From Lapillicoccus sp. (GTDB lineage: Bacteria > Actinomycetota > Actinomycetes > Actinomycetales > Dermatophilaceae): DNA of 43,866 nt. Of the stretch, positions 23,854-32,074 are shown piece by piece. The notes under the pieces are model-generated. The model did no database searches, was not told the origin of the DNA, and saw only the letters and a list, made by a program, of their open reading frames with translations. Positions within the stretch are counted from its first letter, which is position 1; every line of letters starts with the position of its first letter. Location: contig NZ_JANXRJ010000202.1 of assembly GCF_025353065.1 (NCBI RefSeq), positions 1-43,866 on the forward strand, read 5' to 3'. Made by a program: the position numbers and the translations under genes.

Positions 23854-25250
23854 CGCAGGACCACCACCTCGGTGTCGGTGGCGATCGCCTCGGGAAGGTC
23901 GGGGGTGCGGGCGTCGTCCTCCTCGGGCAGCGGTCGGCGGGCCTGGTCCGAGATGCGGAGCAGCAGGGCCATCAGGGTCCAGTTGGCGAGGAGCGCGGAG
24001 CCGCCGAGCGACATGAACGGCGTCGTCAGACCCGTGAGCGGGATGACCCGGGTGACCCCGCCGATGACCACGAAGACCTGCAGCGCGACCGAGAAGGACA
24101 GGCCGAGGGCGAGGAGCTTGCCGAAGCCGTCGCGGACGCCCAGCGCGGTCCGCAGGCCGCGCTCGACGAAGAGGGCGTAGAGGGCCAACAGCGCGAACAC
24201 CCCGAAGAGGCCGAGCTCCTCGCCGAGGCTGGGGAAGATGAAGTCGCTGTCGGCGAAGGCGACGAGCCACGGGCGCCCCTGTCCCAGGCCGGTCCCGAAC
24301 AGGCCGCCGGCCGCCATCCCCATCAGGCCCTTCGCCAGCTGGTCGGACTGACGCAGCGACTCCGCCGAGAAGGGGTCGATCCAGAACTGCACCCGCTGCT
24401 GCACGTGGCCGAAGAGCCGGTAGGCGAGATAGCTGCCGCCCGCGAAGAGCACCAGCCCGATGGCGATCCAGCTCACCCGCTCGGTGGCGACGTAGAGCAT
24501 CCCCACGAAGAGGCCGAAGAACAGCAGCGAGGAGCCGAGGTCCTTCTCGAAGACGAGGACCGCGATGCTCACCAGCCAGGCGATGAGGATCGGGCCGAGG
24601 TCGCGGCCGCGCGGGAAGGTGAAGCCGAGCACCTTGCGGCCGGCCAGCGACAGCACGTCGCGGCTCTGGACGAGGTATCCGGCGAAGAAGATCGTGAGCG
24701 CGAGCTTGGCGATCTCGCCCGGCTGGAAGGAGAGCGGGCCGAGCCGGATCCAGATCCGCGACCCGAGCACCGTGGTGCCGATGACCGGCAGCAGCGGCAG
24801 CAGCAGCAGGACGAGACCGGCCGCCATCGCGGTGAAGGTCTTGCGGCGCAGGATGCGGTGGTCCTTGACGACCAAGATCACGACGGCGGCGACGACGACG
24901 GAGAGGGCGGTCCAGACCAGCTGGCGGGCGGCGTCGCTGTTGAGGCCGGTATGCCCCTGGGAGAGGTCGATGCGGTGGATCATCACCAGCCCGAAACCGT
25001 TGAGCAGAGTCGCGATCGGGAGCATCACCGGGTCGGCGTAGGACGCCTTCCAGCGCAGCACGAGGTGGAACGCGACGGTCAGCCCGAGCAGCCCACCCCC
25101 GACGGTGAGGAGCTGGGCGGGCACGGTCTCGCGGACCCCGAGGTCGACGCTCACCCAGGCGAGGAGCACGATGCCCACCGCGAGGATGAGCAGCACGAGC
25201 TCGACGTTGCGGCGCGTCTTGGGGATCACCGTCCGGACCGTGGTCGTCAT
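23850..25250 (-). CDS. rodA: SEDS-family peptidoglycan glycosyltransferase RodA
   Basis: This 466-residue polytopic membrane protein of the FtsW/RodA/SpoVE family has about 12 TM segments. Family motifs include GSRIWIRLGPLSFQPGEIAK, FEKDLGSSLLFFGLFVGMLY, DFIFPSLGEELGLFG and VTRVIPLTGLTTPFMSLGGS near the C-terminus. It polymerises lipid II glycan strands with PbpA as transpeptidase partner. The ATG at 25250 overlaps the pstP stop and its own stop overlaps pbpA (both ATGA). Confidence 0.96.
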   Translation of the reverse strand: MTTTVRTVIPKTRRNVELVLLILAVGIVLLAWVSVDLGVRETVPAQLLTVGGGLLGLTVAFHLVLRWKASYADPVMLPIATLLNGFGLVMIHRIDLSQGHTGLNSDAARQLVWTALSVVVAAVVILVVKDHRILRRKTFTAMAAGLVLLLLPLLPVIGTTVLGSRIWIRLGPLSFQPGEIAKLALTIFFAGYLVQSRDVLSLAGRKVLGFTFPRGRDLGPILIAWLVSIAVLVFEKDLGSSLLFFGLFVGMLYVATERVSWIAIGLVLFAGGSYLAYRLFGHVQQRVQFWIDPFSAESLRQSDQLAKGLMGMAAGGLFGTGLGQGRPWLVAFADSDFIFPSLGEELGLFGVFALLALYALFVERGLRTALGVRDGFGKLLALGLSFSVALQVFVVIGGVTRVIPLTGLTTPFMSLGGSALLANWTLMALLLRISDQARRPLPEEDDARTPDLPEAIATDTEVVVLR

Positions 25251-26662
25251 GGCGTCGAGCCCGTCGTCAGGCGGATCGACGGCGCCGTCGTCGCCGGCCG
25301 GGCCGCGGTGCCCGCCGTCCTGCCCGTGGTCGTCGGTGTCCCCGTGGCGGCGGGTGACGCGGTCGCGGCCGGAAGGCTGCCGCAGGCCGCGCCGGTCGCC
25401 GCCTGGAGACGGCAGCTGATGGCCAGCATCCGCAGGGCCTCGATGCGGGTCGTGGCCTCGGCGGCGTCACCGACGACGATCCGCCCGTTGACGAGGTCCT
25501 GGTACTGGACCGGCAGCGCGGCGATCTCCACGTCGGACCGCGCTTCGACGTGGGAGAGACGGATCGGTCCGATGTCCTCCGTCACGCCGCGGTAGGTCGC
25601 GACGTAGCCGCCGGCCGGACCGAGGAAGAGCTGGCGCTGCGACCAGCTCCACCCGGCATACGCGGCTCCGGCGAGGACGACGACCGCGACCACGGCGACC
25701 ACGACCGCGCGGCCCCGGGCCATGGCGTGGCTGTCGGCCTCGGCGAGCTCGATCGCCGTGATCTCCTCCTCGTCGTCGTCCTCAGCGGGTGCCGACTTGG
25801 CGCGGGTCTCACGGGTGAGCTGAGCGGCCTTCTCGGCCGGGCTGATCGGCAGGCCGCGGGTGCGTCGGCCCTCCCGATCGCGCACCGCGGCGGCGCCGAC
25901 GATCTGAGGCACCGTCGGGGGTGCTTCGGAGGTGTTGAGGTCGACGACGTCGGCGATGACAACGGTGACGTTGTCGCGGGCGCTGGCGCGCAGGGCCACC
26001 TCGATGCACCGGTCGGCGGCCGCCTCGGCCGTGACTGCCTCGGTGAGGATCTCCTGAATGACGTCCGAGCGGACGAAGTCGGAGAGCCCGTCGGAACAGA
26101 GCAGGTAGCGGTCGCCGGGCTTGAGCTCGCGGATCGACAGGTCGGGCTCGTCCTCGACCTGGCCGGTCATCACCCGGGTCACGAGGGAGCGCTGCGGATG
26201 GTCGTCGGCCTCCGCCCGGGTGATCCGCTGCTCGTCCACGAGCTGCTGGACGAAGGAGTGGTCCTTGGTGATCTGGCTGAAGACGCCGTCCCGCAGGAGG
26301 TAGGCCCGGGAGTCGCCGATGTGGGCCATCGCGAGCTTGTTGCCGGTGCGGAGCATGGCAATCGTGGTCGACCCCATGCCGGCGAGGGCGGGGTCGTCGC
26401 GCATCGCGGCGCTCAGGCGCCGGTTGGCCTCGCGGATGGATCGCTCGAGGGTTGGCAGCGCGGTGTCGGCGCCGATGCTCTCGCCGTCGAGGGGAGCCAG
26501 CTCACCGACGATCATCGAGCTCGCGACGTCGCCCGCGGCGTGCCCACCCATGCCGTCGGCGAGCACGAGGAGGTGCGGGCCGGCGTACCCGGAGTCCTCG
26601 TTGCGTGACTTCGGGCCGAGCCCGAGGTCGGAGCGCGCGGCATAGCGCAGGGCGATGGGCAC
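25247..26662 (-). CDS. pstP: PP2C-type serine/threonine phosphatase PstP
   Basis: Of 471 residues, the PP2C domain (1-235) has metal-binding motifs RNEDSGY, VLADGMGGHAAGD, HIGDSRAYLLRDG, LCSDGLSDFV and SARDNVTVVIADV. A linker and one TM helix (VVVAVVAVVVLAGAAYAGW, about residue 320) precede an extracytoplasmic domain and a Thr/Ala-rich tail. It reverses phosphorylation by PknA and PknB. The start is GTG 26662, 3 bp after the fhaB stop. Confidence 0.95.
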   Translation of the reverse strand: MPIALRYAARSDLGLGPKSRNEDSGYAGPHLLVLADGMGGHAAGDVASSMIVGELAPLDGESIGADTALPTLERSIREANRRLSAAMRDDPALAGMGSTTIAMLRTGNKLAMAHIGDSRAYLLRDGVFSQITKDHSFVQQLVDEQRITRAEADDHPQRSLVTRVMTGQVEDEPDLSIRELKPGDRYLLCSDGLSDFVRSDVIQEILTEAVTAEAAADRCIEVALRASARDNVTVVIADVVDLNTSEAPPTVPQIVGAAAVRDREGRRTRGLPISPAEKAAQLTRETRAKSAPAEDDDEEEITAIELAEADSHAMARGRAVVVAVVAVVVLAGAAYAGWSWSQRQLFLGPAGGYVATYRGVTEDIGPIRLSHVEARSDVEIAALPVQYQDLVNGRIVVGDAAEATTRIEALRMLAISCRLQAATGAACGSLPAATASPAATGTPTTTGRTAGTAARPATTAPSIRLTTGSTP

Positions 26663-26665
26663 GGG

Positions 26666-27190
26666 TCAGCCGCGCAGTTCCAGGGTCGTGCGGCCGATGC
26701 GCAGGACGCTGCCGATGGCGACGGGAGCGGTGCCGACGAGCTTCTGCCCGCCGAGGAAGGTGCCGTTGCGGGAGCCGAGGTCCTCGACGAGCCAGCCGTC
26801 AGGACCGGGGAAGATCCGTGCGTGCCGACCCGAGGAGAACTCGTCGTCGAGCACGAGGGTGCACTCCGGGGAGCGTCCGATCAGCACGCCGCCGCGACCG
26901 AGCGGGAGCGAGGTGCCGGCGAGCTGTCCCTCCGTGACGACGAGGCCCGTCGGGAGGCGGGGCCCCGGGCGGACCGGGCGCGGGGCCTCGGCGGCGTCCT
27001 TGGCCGCGGGCGGCTGGGCGGGTTGACGGCCCGGGCTGCGGCGGGGCTCGGGCTGGCGCTTGGACAGCACGCGGCGCGAGATCTGGGTCCCGTAGAGGTC
27101 GCTGCGCAGCACGGTGGTCACGCTGAAGACGAAGACCCACAGCAGCAAGAGCAGGCCCAGACGGATCAGCGTGAGGGTCAGTTCGCTCAC
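26666..27190 (-). CDS. fhaB: FHA-domain protein FhaB (FipA-like)
   Basis: Of 174 residues, there is an N-terminal hydrophobic segment (LTLIRLGLLLLLWVFVFSVT), a basic linker (KRQPEPRRSPGRQ) and a C-terminal FHA domain (about 100-170) with GVLIGRSPECTLVL, SSGRHARIF and DLGSRNGTFLGG. FHA domains read phosphothreonine; mycobacterial FhaB/FipA links PknA/PknB signalling to FtsZ-FtsQ. The GTG start at 27190 is chosen because upstream sequence belongs to the end of fhaA. Confidence 0.93.
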   Translation of the reverse strand: MSELTLTLIRLGLLLLLWVFVFSVTTVLRSDLYGTQISRRVLSKRQPEPRRSPGRQPAQPPAAKDAAEAPRPVRPGPRLPTGLVVTEGQLAGTSLPLGRGGVLIGRSPECTLVLDDEFSSGRHARIFPGPDGWLVEDLGSRNGTFLGGQKLVGTAPVAIGSVLRIGRTTLELRG

Positions 27191-27197
27191 GAGGGCG

Positions 27198-28124
27198 TCA
27201 CCGTTTCCCGGGCCGGAAGACCGCCTGTGTGCGTCCGACGGTGAGCTGGTCGCCGTCGTCGAGGCGGCGGGAGGTGATCCGCTCGCCGTTGACGTAGGTG
27301 CCATTGGTCGACCCGAGGTCGCGCAGCGACGTGATGAGGTGGGGGCCGTCGTTGCTGACCCGCACCTCGCAGTGCCGCCGGGAGATCCCGGGGTCGTCGA
27401 GGATGATGTCGGCGACCTCGTCGCGGCCGATGACGGTGATCGCGCCGATCAGGGGGTAGCGCTCGCCGTCGATGGTCAGCCACGGCCGACCCGCGGGGTT
27501 GTGCAGGTTGCGGGCGGGTGGCGCGGGCTGGGCGACGGCCCGCTGCGTGGGCGACGGCGCGGCGGGTGGTGCGGGCGGCCCGGCCGGCGCAGCGGCGGGA
27601 GCCCCGGGGAGGGCGGCCTCGACGGCCCAGGAGGCCGGCGGGTCTTGCGGCTCGTGGGGCTGCCGGGTCTCGCGGGCGGCGGGCTGGGCTGGGGCACCGG
27701 CGGCGGCTGGACCGGCGCCAGGACCGGCGGCGGGACCGGGGCGGGCTCCGGCGCGTCGTGAGGTGCCGGGGCGGACCCGGAAGACACCGGTCTCGAGGTC
27801 GGGGCCCTCGTTGAACGAGACCTGGACGGGACCGCTCGGCTGGTAGCGCTGGGAGTCGGCGTGCTCCTGCGCCGCGGCGACGAGCTCGTCGCCGAGGGCG
27901 TCCTCGTAGGACGAGAGCCGGTCGTAGTCGCTGGGGCTGAGCTCGATCGTGTAGAGGTTGGGCACCATCGTGCGCCCGTGGCCCATCACGGCGGCGCGGT
28001 CGTCCATCGCCCGACGGATGGCCGAGGCGAGCTCGACGGGCTGGACCTCGGACTTGAAGGCCTTGGCGAAGGCGCCGTTGACCGCTCGTTCGAGGCCACG
28101 CTCGACCCTGTCGAACAGTCCCAC
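27198..28124 (-). CDS. fhaA: FHA-domain protein FhaA with DUF3662 domain
   Basis: Of 308 residues, the N-terminal DUF3662 domain (about 1-125; GLFDRVERGLERAVNGAFAK, VPNLYTIELSPSDYDRLSSY) is followed by a Pro/Ala linker (about 125-215) and an FHA domain with VIGRDEVADIILDDPGISRR and LRDLGSTNGTYVNGERI. The GTG start at 28124 has AAGGAGG at good spacing. It is the first gene of the leftward kinase operon. In mycobacteria FhaA binds phosphorylated MviN and modulates peptidoglycan synthesis. The linker is much shorter than in mycobacterial FhaA. Confidence 0.94.
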   Translation of the reverse strand: MGLFDRVERGLERAVNGAFAKAFKSEVQPVELASAIRRAMDDRAAVMGHGRTMVPNLYTIELSPSDYDRLSSYEDALGDELVAAAQEHADSQRYQPSGPVQVSFNEGPDLETGVFRVRPGTSRRAGARPGPAAGPGAGPAAAGAPAQPAARETRQPHEPQDPPASWAVEAALPGAPAAAPAGPPAPPAAPSPTQRAVAQPAPPARNLHNPAGRPWLTIDGERYPLIGAITVIGRDEVADIILDDPGISRRHCEVRVSNDGPHLITSLRDLGSTNGTYVNGERITSRRLDDGDQLTVGRTQAVFRPGKR

Positions 28125-28566
28125 GTCATACCTCCTTGCCGCTGGCCGGTCGATGCATCGTATCGGTCACGCCGGTGTCGTTGCCGCGCACAGCCGCCGT
28201 GGGAGCCCACCTGACACCCACCTGTGACGCGCCGGGGGCAGGCCGCGTGCGGTGGCGTGGGCGCGCGGATGGAGGTGCTGCGCCCGGTTGCTGGGGGTTT
28301 CTCCCGATGGTCGCGGCTGCTTGCGTGTCGTGGGGTCACACAGGTCGGCGAGGGGCGTCCGGGGTGCGGTTGGGTGGCGGCCTTGAGGGGGCTCAGTCAG
28401 GTGGTCGTCACGGCGGCAGGTTGTGTATGCCGTGGGGCCGGGGGACCATCGGGACGTCGCAGGTGTCCCGATCGTGGCAAAACTGGCAGTAGCGGGCGGG
28501 CAGGTATGGCAGGGCTGGGTGTGGCAGGGAAGACTCGGTGACGGCAGCAGCAAGAGGGAGACCCCG
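28125..28566. other. Divergent intergenic region upstream of fhaA and the WDGYQW protein gene
   Basis: This 442-bp stretch holds no convincing gene. Leftward, a -10-like TACGAT (28157-28162, minus sense) with CAACGA about 17 bp upstream could start the fhaA operon. Rightward there is the inverted repeat listed separately and one GTATGCC word (28424). The rightward frame is open here but lacks a start with ribosome site before 28567. Confidence 0.5.
28448..28472. promoter_or_regulatory. Inverted repeat ATCGGGAC-N9-GTCCCGAT
   Basis: Perfect 8-bp arms lie about 95 bp upstream of the WDGYQW-repeat gene. The placement would suit an operator or a leader hairpin. No regulator can be assigned. Confidence 0.4.
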
Positions 28567-30216
28567 ATGGACGAGGTGCAGGGCGCCGACGGCGTCATGT
28601 GGACGTGGGGTGCTCCGTCGAGCGCGCGTGGGGGGAGCATCCCGAGGGCCTTCTCCGTCGCCTCCGAGCCGGTCGCTGCGGCTGAGCCAGCTCCGTCAGC
28701 CCCTGGGTCCGGTGACGACGCCGACCTGGCCCGAGCGGAGGCGTTGCGCGCGGAGGAGGAGTGGTTCGCTGCGGGGCTGACGGTCTGCCGACCGACCCCG
28801 CCGCCGGAGACCGAGGTGCCCGTTCTTGAGGCCCCGGCTGTCCCCGTCGATGAGGCCCCCCTTGCCGTCGAGGCCCCTCCCGTCGCGGCCGCTTCAGGTG
28901 AACCGGCGCAGGACCTCCCTCCGGGCGGCACCCCGGACGAGGTTGCGCGAGCCGAGCAGGAGTGGGAGGCAGCAGGACTGACCGTCCGGCGGCCGATCCT
29001 GCCGATCGAGCGGCTCGAGCCGCTGCTCGAGCCGCCGCCCGAGGAGCCCCGGCACGAAGAACCGGTGGCCATCGAGGACCCTGGCCCGGCGCTGGCGCCC
29101 CAGGATGAGAACGACGACGGCTACGAGGGCCGTCATCACGCCGCCGAGGAGCACGCCCGGGCGCTCCGGGCGGCGGAGGACGCCGCTGGTGAACGCGCCG
29201 GTTCATGGTCGGACCCAGGCTCCCCCGCCGAGCCGGGCCTTGCCTTTGAGCCGGGACCGGTCGCCGAGCCGGAACCGGTCGGCGAGATGCTGTCCGAAGG
29301 TGCTCCGGTGACGGTTCCTGACCCGGTGCCGGACGCCGGGCCGACCCCGGAAACCGTTGTGCCGCAACCCGGCTCCTCCAACAGCCCTGACCGGGCCGAG
29401 GGCTGGAACGGCCCCCAGGGTGGCCCGCAGTGGGAGCAGCAGGCCCAGCCGACCCCGGGCCAGTGGCCGGGGCAGGAGCCGTGGCCGCACGACGGGGGCC
29501 TGCACCCGGAGTCGGCGGAGCAGGCCTGGCAGCAGCAGCCCACCGAGTCGCCGGCTGTCGCGCCGGATTCCGCAGCAGAGCCGGCGGCTCAGCAACCCAC
29601 CGGCCAGGTCTGGGACCCCCGTCAGCAACGCTGGGTCCAGCCCGAGCCCGCCCACGAGACCGCCTACGAGACCGCCTACGAGACCACCTACGAGCCCCTG
29701 TCAGCCGCAGCCACGACTCCCGCTGCGCAAGGGGTCGACCCGGCATACACCTGGCGCGGCGAGCGGGGTGAGCTCTACGTCTGGGACGGCTACCAGTGGG
29801 TCCTCCAGCCCGCCTCGGCGAGCGCGAGTCCCCTGGTGCCCGAGCAGGTTTCGGCGCAGCCGCAGGCAGCGGTCGAGCACACGTGGGACGGCCCCAACGG
29901 TGAGTACTGGGTCTGGGATGGCTACCAGTGGGTGCAGCGGGCCCGCCCCGTTGCCGCAGCCTCGGCGGGCGGCCCCACTCAGGTCGCGACCTGGTCGCAG
30001 CAGCCGGCCGAGGTGACGCCGCCCGAGCACACCTGGGTCGGCCCCAATGGTGAGTACTGGGTGTGGGACGGCTACCAGTGGGTGCAGCGGGAGCGGCCGG
30101 CTGTCACGGCGCAGGGCGCGGCGGTGCAGACCTGGACCGGCGACGACGGCCAGGTCTGGGAGTGGGACCCGGCCGGCAGCCAGTGGCACCGACGGCAGCC
30201 GGGCGGGCGTCACTAG
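28567..30216 (+). CDS. Acidic repeat protein with WVWDGYQW modules, unknown function
   Basis: The 549-residue, Pro/Glu/Gln-rich protein has no TM helix. Two N-terminal repeats share an E-E-W-x-A-A-G-L-T-V-x-R-P pattern (EEEWFAAGLTVCRP near residue 67, EQEWEAAGLTVRRP near 131). A disordered acidic middle follows, with a tandem HETAYETAYETTYE at about 363. The C-terminal region has four modules of pattern T-W-x-G-x-x-G-x-x-W-x-W-D-G-Y-Q-W at about 393, 438, 487 and 519; the last is degenerate (VWEWDPAGSQWHR). The Trp-Asp-Gly pattern recalls short WW-like or DUF2510-type modules. The ATG at 28567 has AGAGGGAG upstream. The gene diverges from the kinase/FHA operon and precedes tRNA-Leu, so it could be a substrate or adaptor in that pathway, but this is a guess. 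Confidence 0.75.
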   Translation: MDEVQGADGVMWTWGAPSSARGGSIPRAFSVASEPVAAAEPAPSAPGSGDDADLARAEALRAEEEWFAAGLTVCRPTPPPETEVPVLEAPAVPVDEAPLAVEAPPVAAASGEPAQDLPPGGTPDEVARAEQEWEAAGLTVRRPILPIERLEPLLEPPPEEPRHEEPVAIEDPGPALAPQDENDDGYEGRHHAAEEHARALRAAEDAAGERAGSWSDPGSPAEPGLAFEPGPVAEPEPVGEMLSEGAPVTVPDPVPDAGPTPETVVPQPGSSNSPDRAEGWNGPQGGPQWEQQAQPTPGQWPGQEPWPHDGGLHPESAEQAWQQQPTESPAVAPDSAAEPAAQQPTGQVWDPRQQRWVQPEPAHETAYETAYETTYEPLSAAATTPAAQGVDPAYTWRGERGELYVWDGYQWVLQPASASASPLVPEQVSAQPQAAVEHTWDGPNGEYWVWDGYQWVQRARPVAAASAGGPTQVATWSQQPAEVTPPEHTWVGPNGEYWVWDGYQWVQRERPAVTAQGAAVQTWTGDDGQVWEWDPAGSQWHRRQPGGRH

Positions 30217-30284
30217 TCGCGCGGCCCGGCCGGGTCGTGGTTTGGCGTTCGGGCCACGGATGCAGCACACTTGAGCCCGCACTC

Positions 30285-30367
30285 GTCCGGGTGGCGGAAT
30301 GGCAGACGCGCTGGCTTCAGGTGCCAGTGCCCGCAAGGGCGTGGGGGTTCAAGTCCCCCTCCGGACA
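30285..30367 (+). tRNA. tRNA-Leu (CAG)
   Basis: This class II tRNA is 83 nt long without CCA. Acceptor GTCCGGG pairs with TCCGGAC (one G-T), the D-arm GGCGGAATGGCAGACGC is present, and the anticodon stem CTGGC/GCCAG encloses loop TTCAGGT (anticodon CAG at 30318-30320). The variable arm TGCCCGCAAGGGCGT and T-arm GGGGGTTCAAGTCCCCC follow. The discriminator is A and the 3' CC of CCA appears as CCG. A tRNA-Leu at this position downstream of fhaA is conserved in related genomes. Confidence 0.95.
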
Positions 30368-30454
30368 CCGATCGGTGGACTCCCGACTCGTCGGCCTCCC
30401 ATCGGCGGGCACGAGACCTCAGCCAACTGCGGGTGACGGGCTTAGAGTCGGATC

Positions 30455-31015
30455 ATGAGTCCCACCGAGCGCACCACCTACGTGCTCGTCGACGGCGAGA
30501 ACATCGACGCGACGCTGGGCAACTCGATCCTCACCCGCCGGCCGCAGCCCGACGAGCGACCGCGCTGGGACAGGCTGCTGACCTTCGCCGAGGCGACGTG
30601 GGCGCAACCGGTCCGTGGTCTGTTCTTCCTCGCGGCCAACGGCGACCTGCCGGCGAGCTTCATCCAGGCGCTGCAGGCGATGTCCTACCGGCCGATCCCG
30701 CTCTCGGGCGCGCCGAACGAGAAGGTCGTCGACATCGCCATCCAGCGCACCCTCGAGGCGCTGCGCGACCGCGAGGACGACGTCCTGCTCCTCAGCCACG
30801 ACAGCGACTTCGTGCCGCAGATCGCCGACCTGTGCGACGGGCGCCGGATCGGCCTCGTGTCCTTCACCGAGTTCCGCAGCCGGGAGTATGCCGCGCTGGC
30901 CGAGCGGGGTCTGCAGTTCTTCGACCTCGAGTACGACGTCCGGGCCTTCCGCACCGAGCTGCCACGGCTGCGGATCATCCCTATCGACGAGTTCAACCCG
31001 CTCGACTTCCTGTGA
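30455..31015 (+). CDS. NYN-domain protein, putative ribonuclease
   Basis: The 186-residue protein has the PIN-like NYN fold. The first acidic motif is YVLVDGENIDATLG (residues 9-22), followed by EKVVDIAIQRTLEALRD and the DVLLLSHDSDFVPQIADLCD segment with conserved Asp residues (about 109-127). NYN proteins are metal-dependent RNases of the LabA/MARF1 type. It stands alone 87 bp after tRNA-Leu. The target RNA is unknown. Confidence 0.88.
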   Translation: MSPTERTTYVLVDGENIDATLGNSILTRRPQPDERPRWDRLLTFAEATWAQPVRGLFFLAANGDLPASFIQALQAMSYRPIPLSGAPNEKVVDIAIQRTLEALRDREDDVLLLSHDSDFVPQIADLCDGRRIGLVSFTEFRSREYAALAERGLQFFDLEYDVRAFRTELPRLRIIPIDEFNPLDFL

Positions 31016-31158
31016 CGGGAGGTTCACGGACCGCGGCGGCTTCGACCTTCTCCCACCGACCGGCCTTCTCGCGGCCGCTCACGACAGCCGCCCTGCGGCC
31101 CGCCCTCGACGAGGCGGCCCACAGGATCGGCTACCGGATCCGCTGAGGTGACAGCGGC

Positions 31159-31183
31159 GCCACGCGACTCGGAGTCGAGTGGC
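31159..31183 (+). terminator. Near-perfect palindrome between NYN and SDR genes
   Basis: GCCACGCGACTC and GAGTCGAGTGGC pair with one mismatch around a single G. It lies about 145 bp after the NYN stop and 45 bp before the SDR start, so it could act as terminator or operator. Confidence 0.4.
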
Positions 31184-31228
31184 ACCCGTGAGGCCCGCCG
31201 CCATCCCGTATGCCGCACAATGCGACCC

Positions 31229-31984
31229 ATGAGCGACCTCACCGGCAGGACCGTCGTCATCACCGGCGGCAACAGCGGCATCGGCCTCGCGATGGCCCAC
31301 GGCGTGGGGGCGGCCGGCGCCGCGGTCGTGATCTGGTCGCGCACCGAGAGCCGCAACGCCGAGGCCGTGGCCGAGCTCGAGGCGGCCGGGGTCACCGCGT
31401 CGTCCGTCGCCTGCGACACCTCCGACGAGGCCGCCGTGGCGTCCGCCATGCGCGAGACGCTGGCCCGGCACGGGTCGATCGACAGCATGGTCGCCAATGC
31501 CGGGATCGGCGGATCGGCTCCCTTCGCGGACACGTCGCTCGAGGACTGGCACCGGGTCCTGCGCACCAATCTCGACGGGACGTTCCTCTGCACCCGCGAG
31601 GCCGCTCGGCACTTCATCGAGCGCGGTGAAGGGGGCAGCATGGTCGTCGTGTCGTCCATGATCTCGCGCTACGGCGGGGCGACGCAGGCGGCATACACGA
31701 CGAGCAAGACCGGTCTCATCGGTCTCGGCCGGACGCTTGCGATCGAGCTCGCACGGCACCGCGTGCGGGTCAACATCCTCGTACCCGGCTGGACCTCGAC
31801 CCCGATGACGGCAGGCCTGGAGGCCGACGAACGCTTCATGCGCGCGACGACGGCACGGACGCCGGTCCGGCGGTGGGGCCAAGCCAGCGAGTTCGCCTCA
31901 GTAGCAGCCTTCCTCGTCGATCCGACCCTGACCTTCCATACCGGCAACGAGGTCGTCGTGGACGGCGGCTACACGATCTTCTAG
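31229..31984 (+). CDS. Short-chain dehydrogenase/reductase (SDR) family oxidoreductase
   Basis: Of 251 residues, the Rossmann motif TGGNSGIGLAMA lies at about 12-23, followed by NAGIGGS, catalytic Ser in VVSSMISRYGG and the YxxxK pair in YTTSKTGLIGLGR. The C-terminus FHTGNEVVVDGGYTIF is typical of classical SDRs. The ATG at 31229 begins MSDLTGRTVVITGG; an ATG three codons upstream (31220) is also possible. An Arg in IWSRTESRN after beta-2 suggests NADP(H). The substrate cannot be told, and no pathway genes are adjacent. Confidence 0.92.
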   Translation: MSDLTGRTVVITGGNSGIGLAMAHGVGAAGAAVVIWSRTESRNAEAVAELEAAGVTASSVACDTSDEAAVASAMRETLARHGSIDSMVANAGIGGSAPFADTSLEDWHRVLRTNLDGTFLCTREAARHFIERGEGGSMVVVSSMISRYGGATQAAYTTSKTGLIGLGRTLAIELARHRVRVNILVPGWTSTPMTAGLEADERFMRATTARTPVRRWGQASEFASVAAFLVDPTLTFHTGNEVVVDGGYTIF

Positions 31985-32074
31985 CCGACTGCTGCGCCCC
32001 TCGGCGGGCCACAGTTTTCGTCGCGGGACTCCGGGGTAGGAGGACATCGAAGGCACAGGGGAAAAGGGGACGGG

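Noticed and set aside
30271-31146. 291-codon plus-strand ORF over tRNA-Leu and the NYN gene
   Set aside because: Runs through the tRNA and is Arg/His/Pro-rich; the NYN frame has clear homology.
31016-31219. Possible small gene between NYN and SDR
   Set aside because: Open frames are short, Ala/Arg-rich and lack a start with ribosome site.
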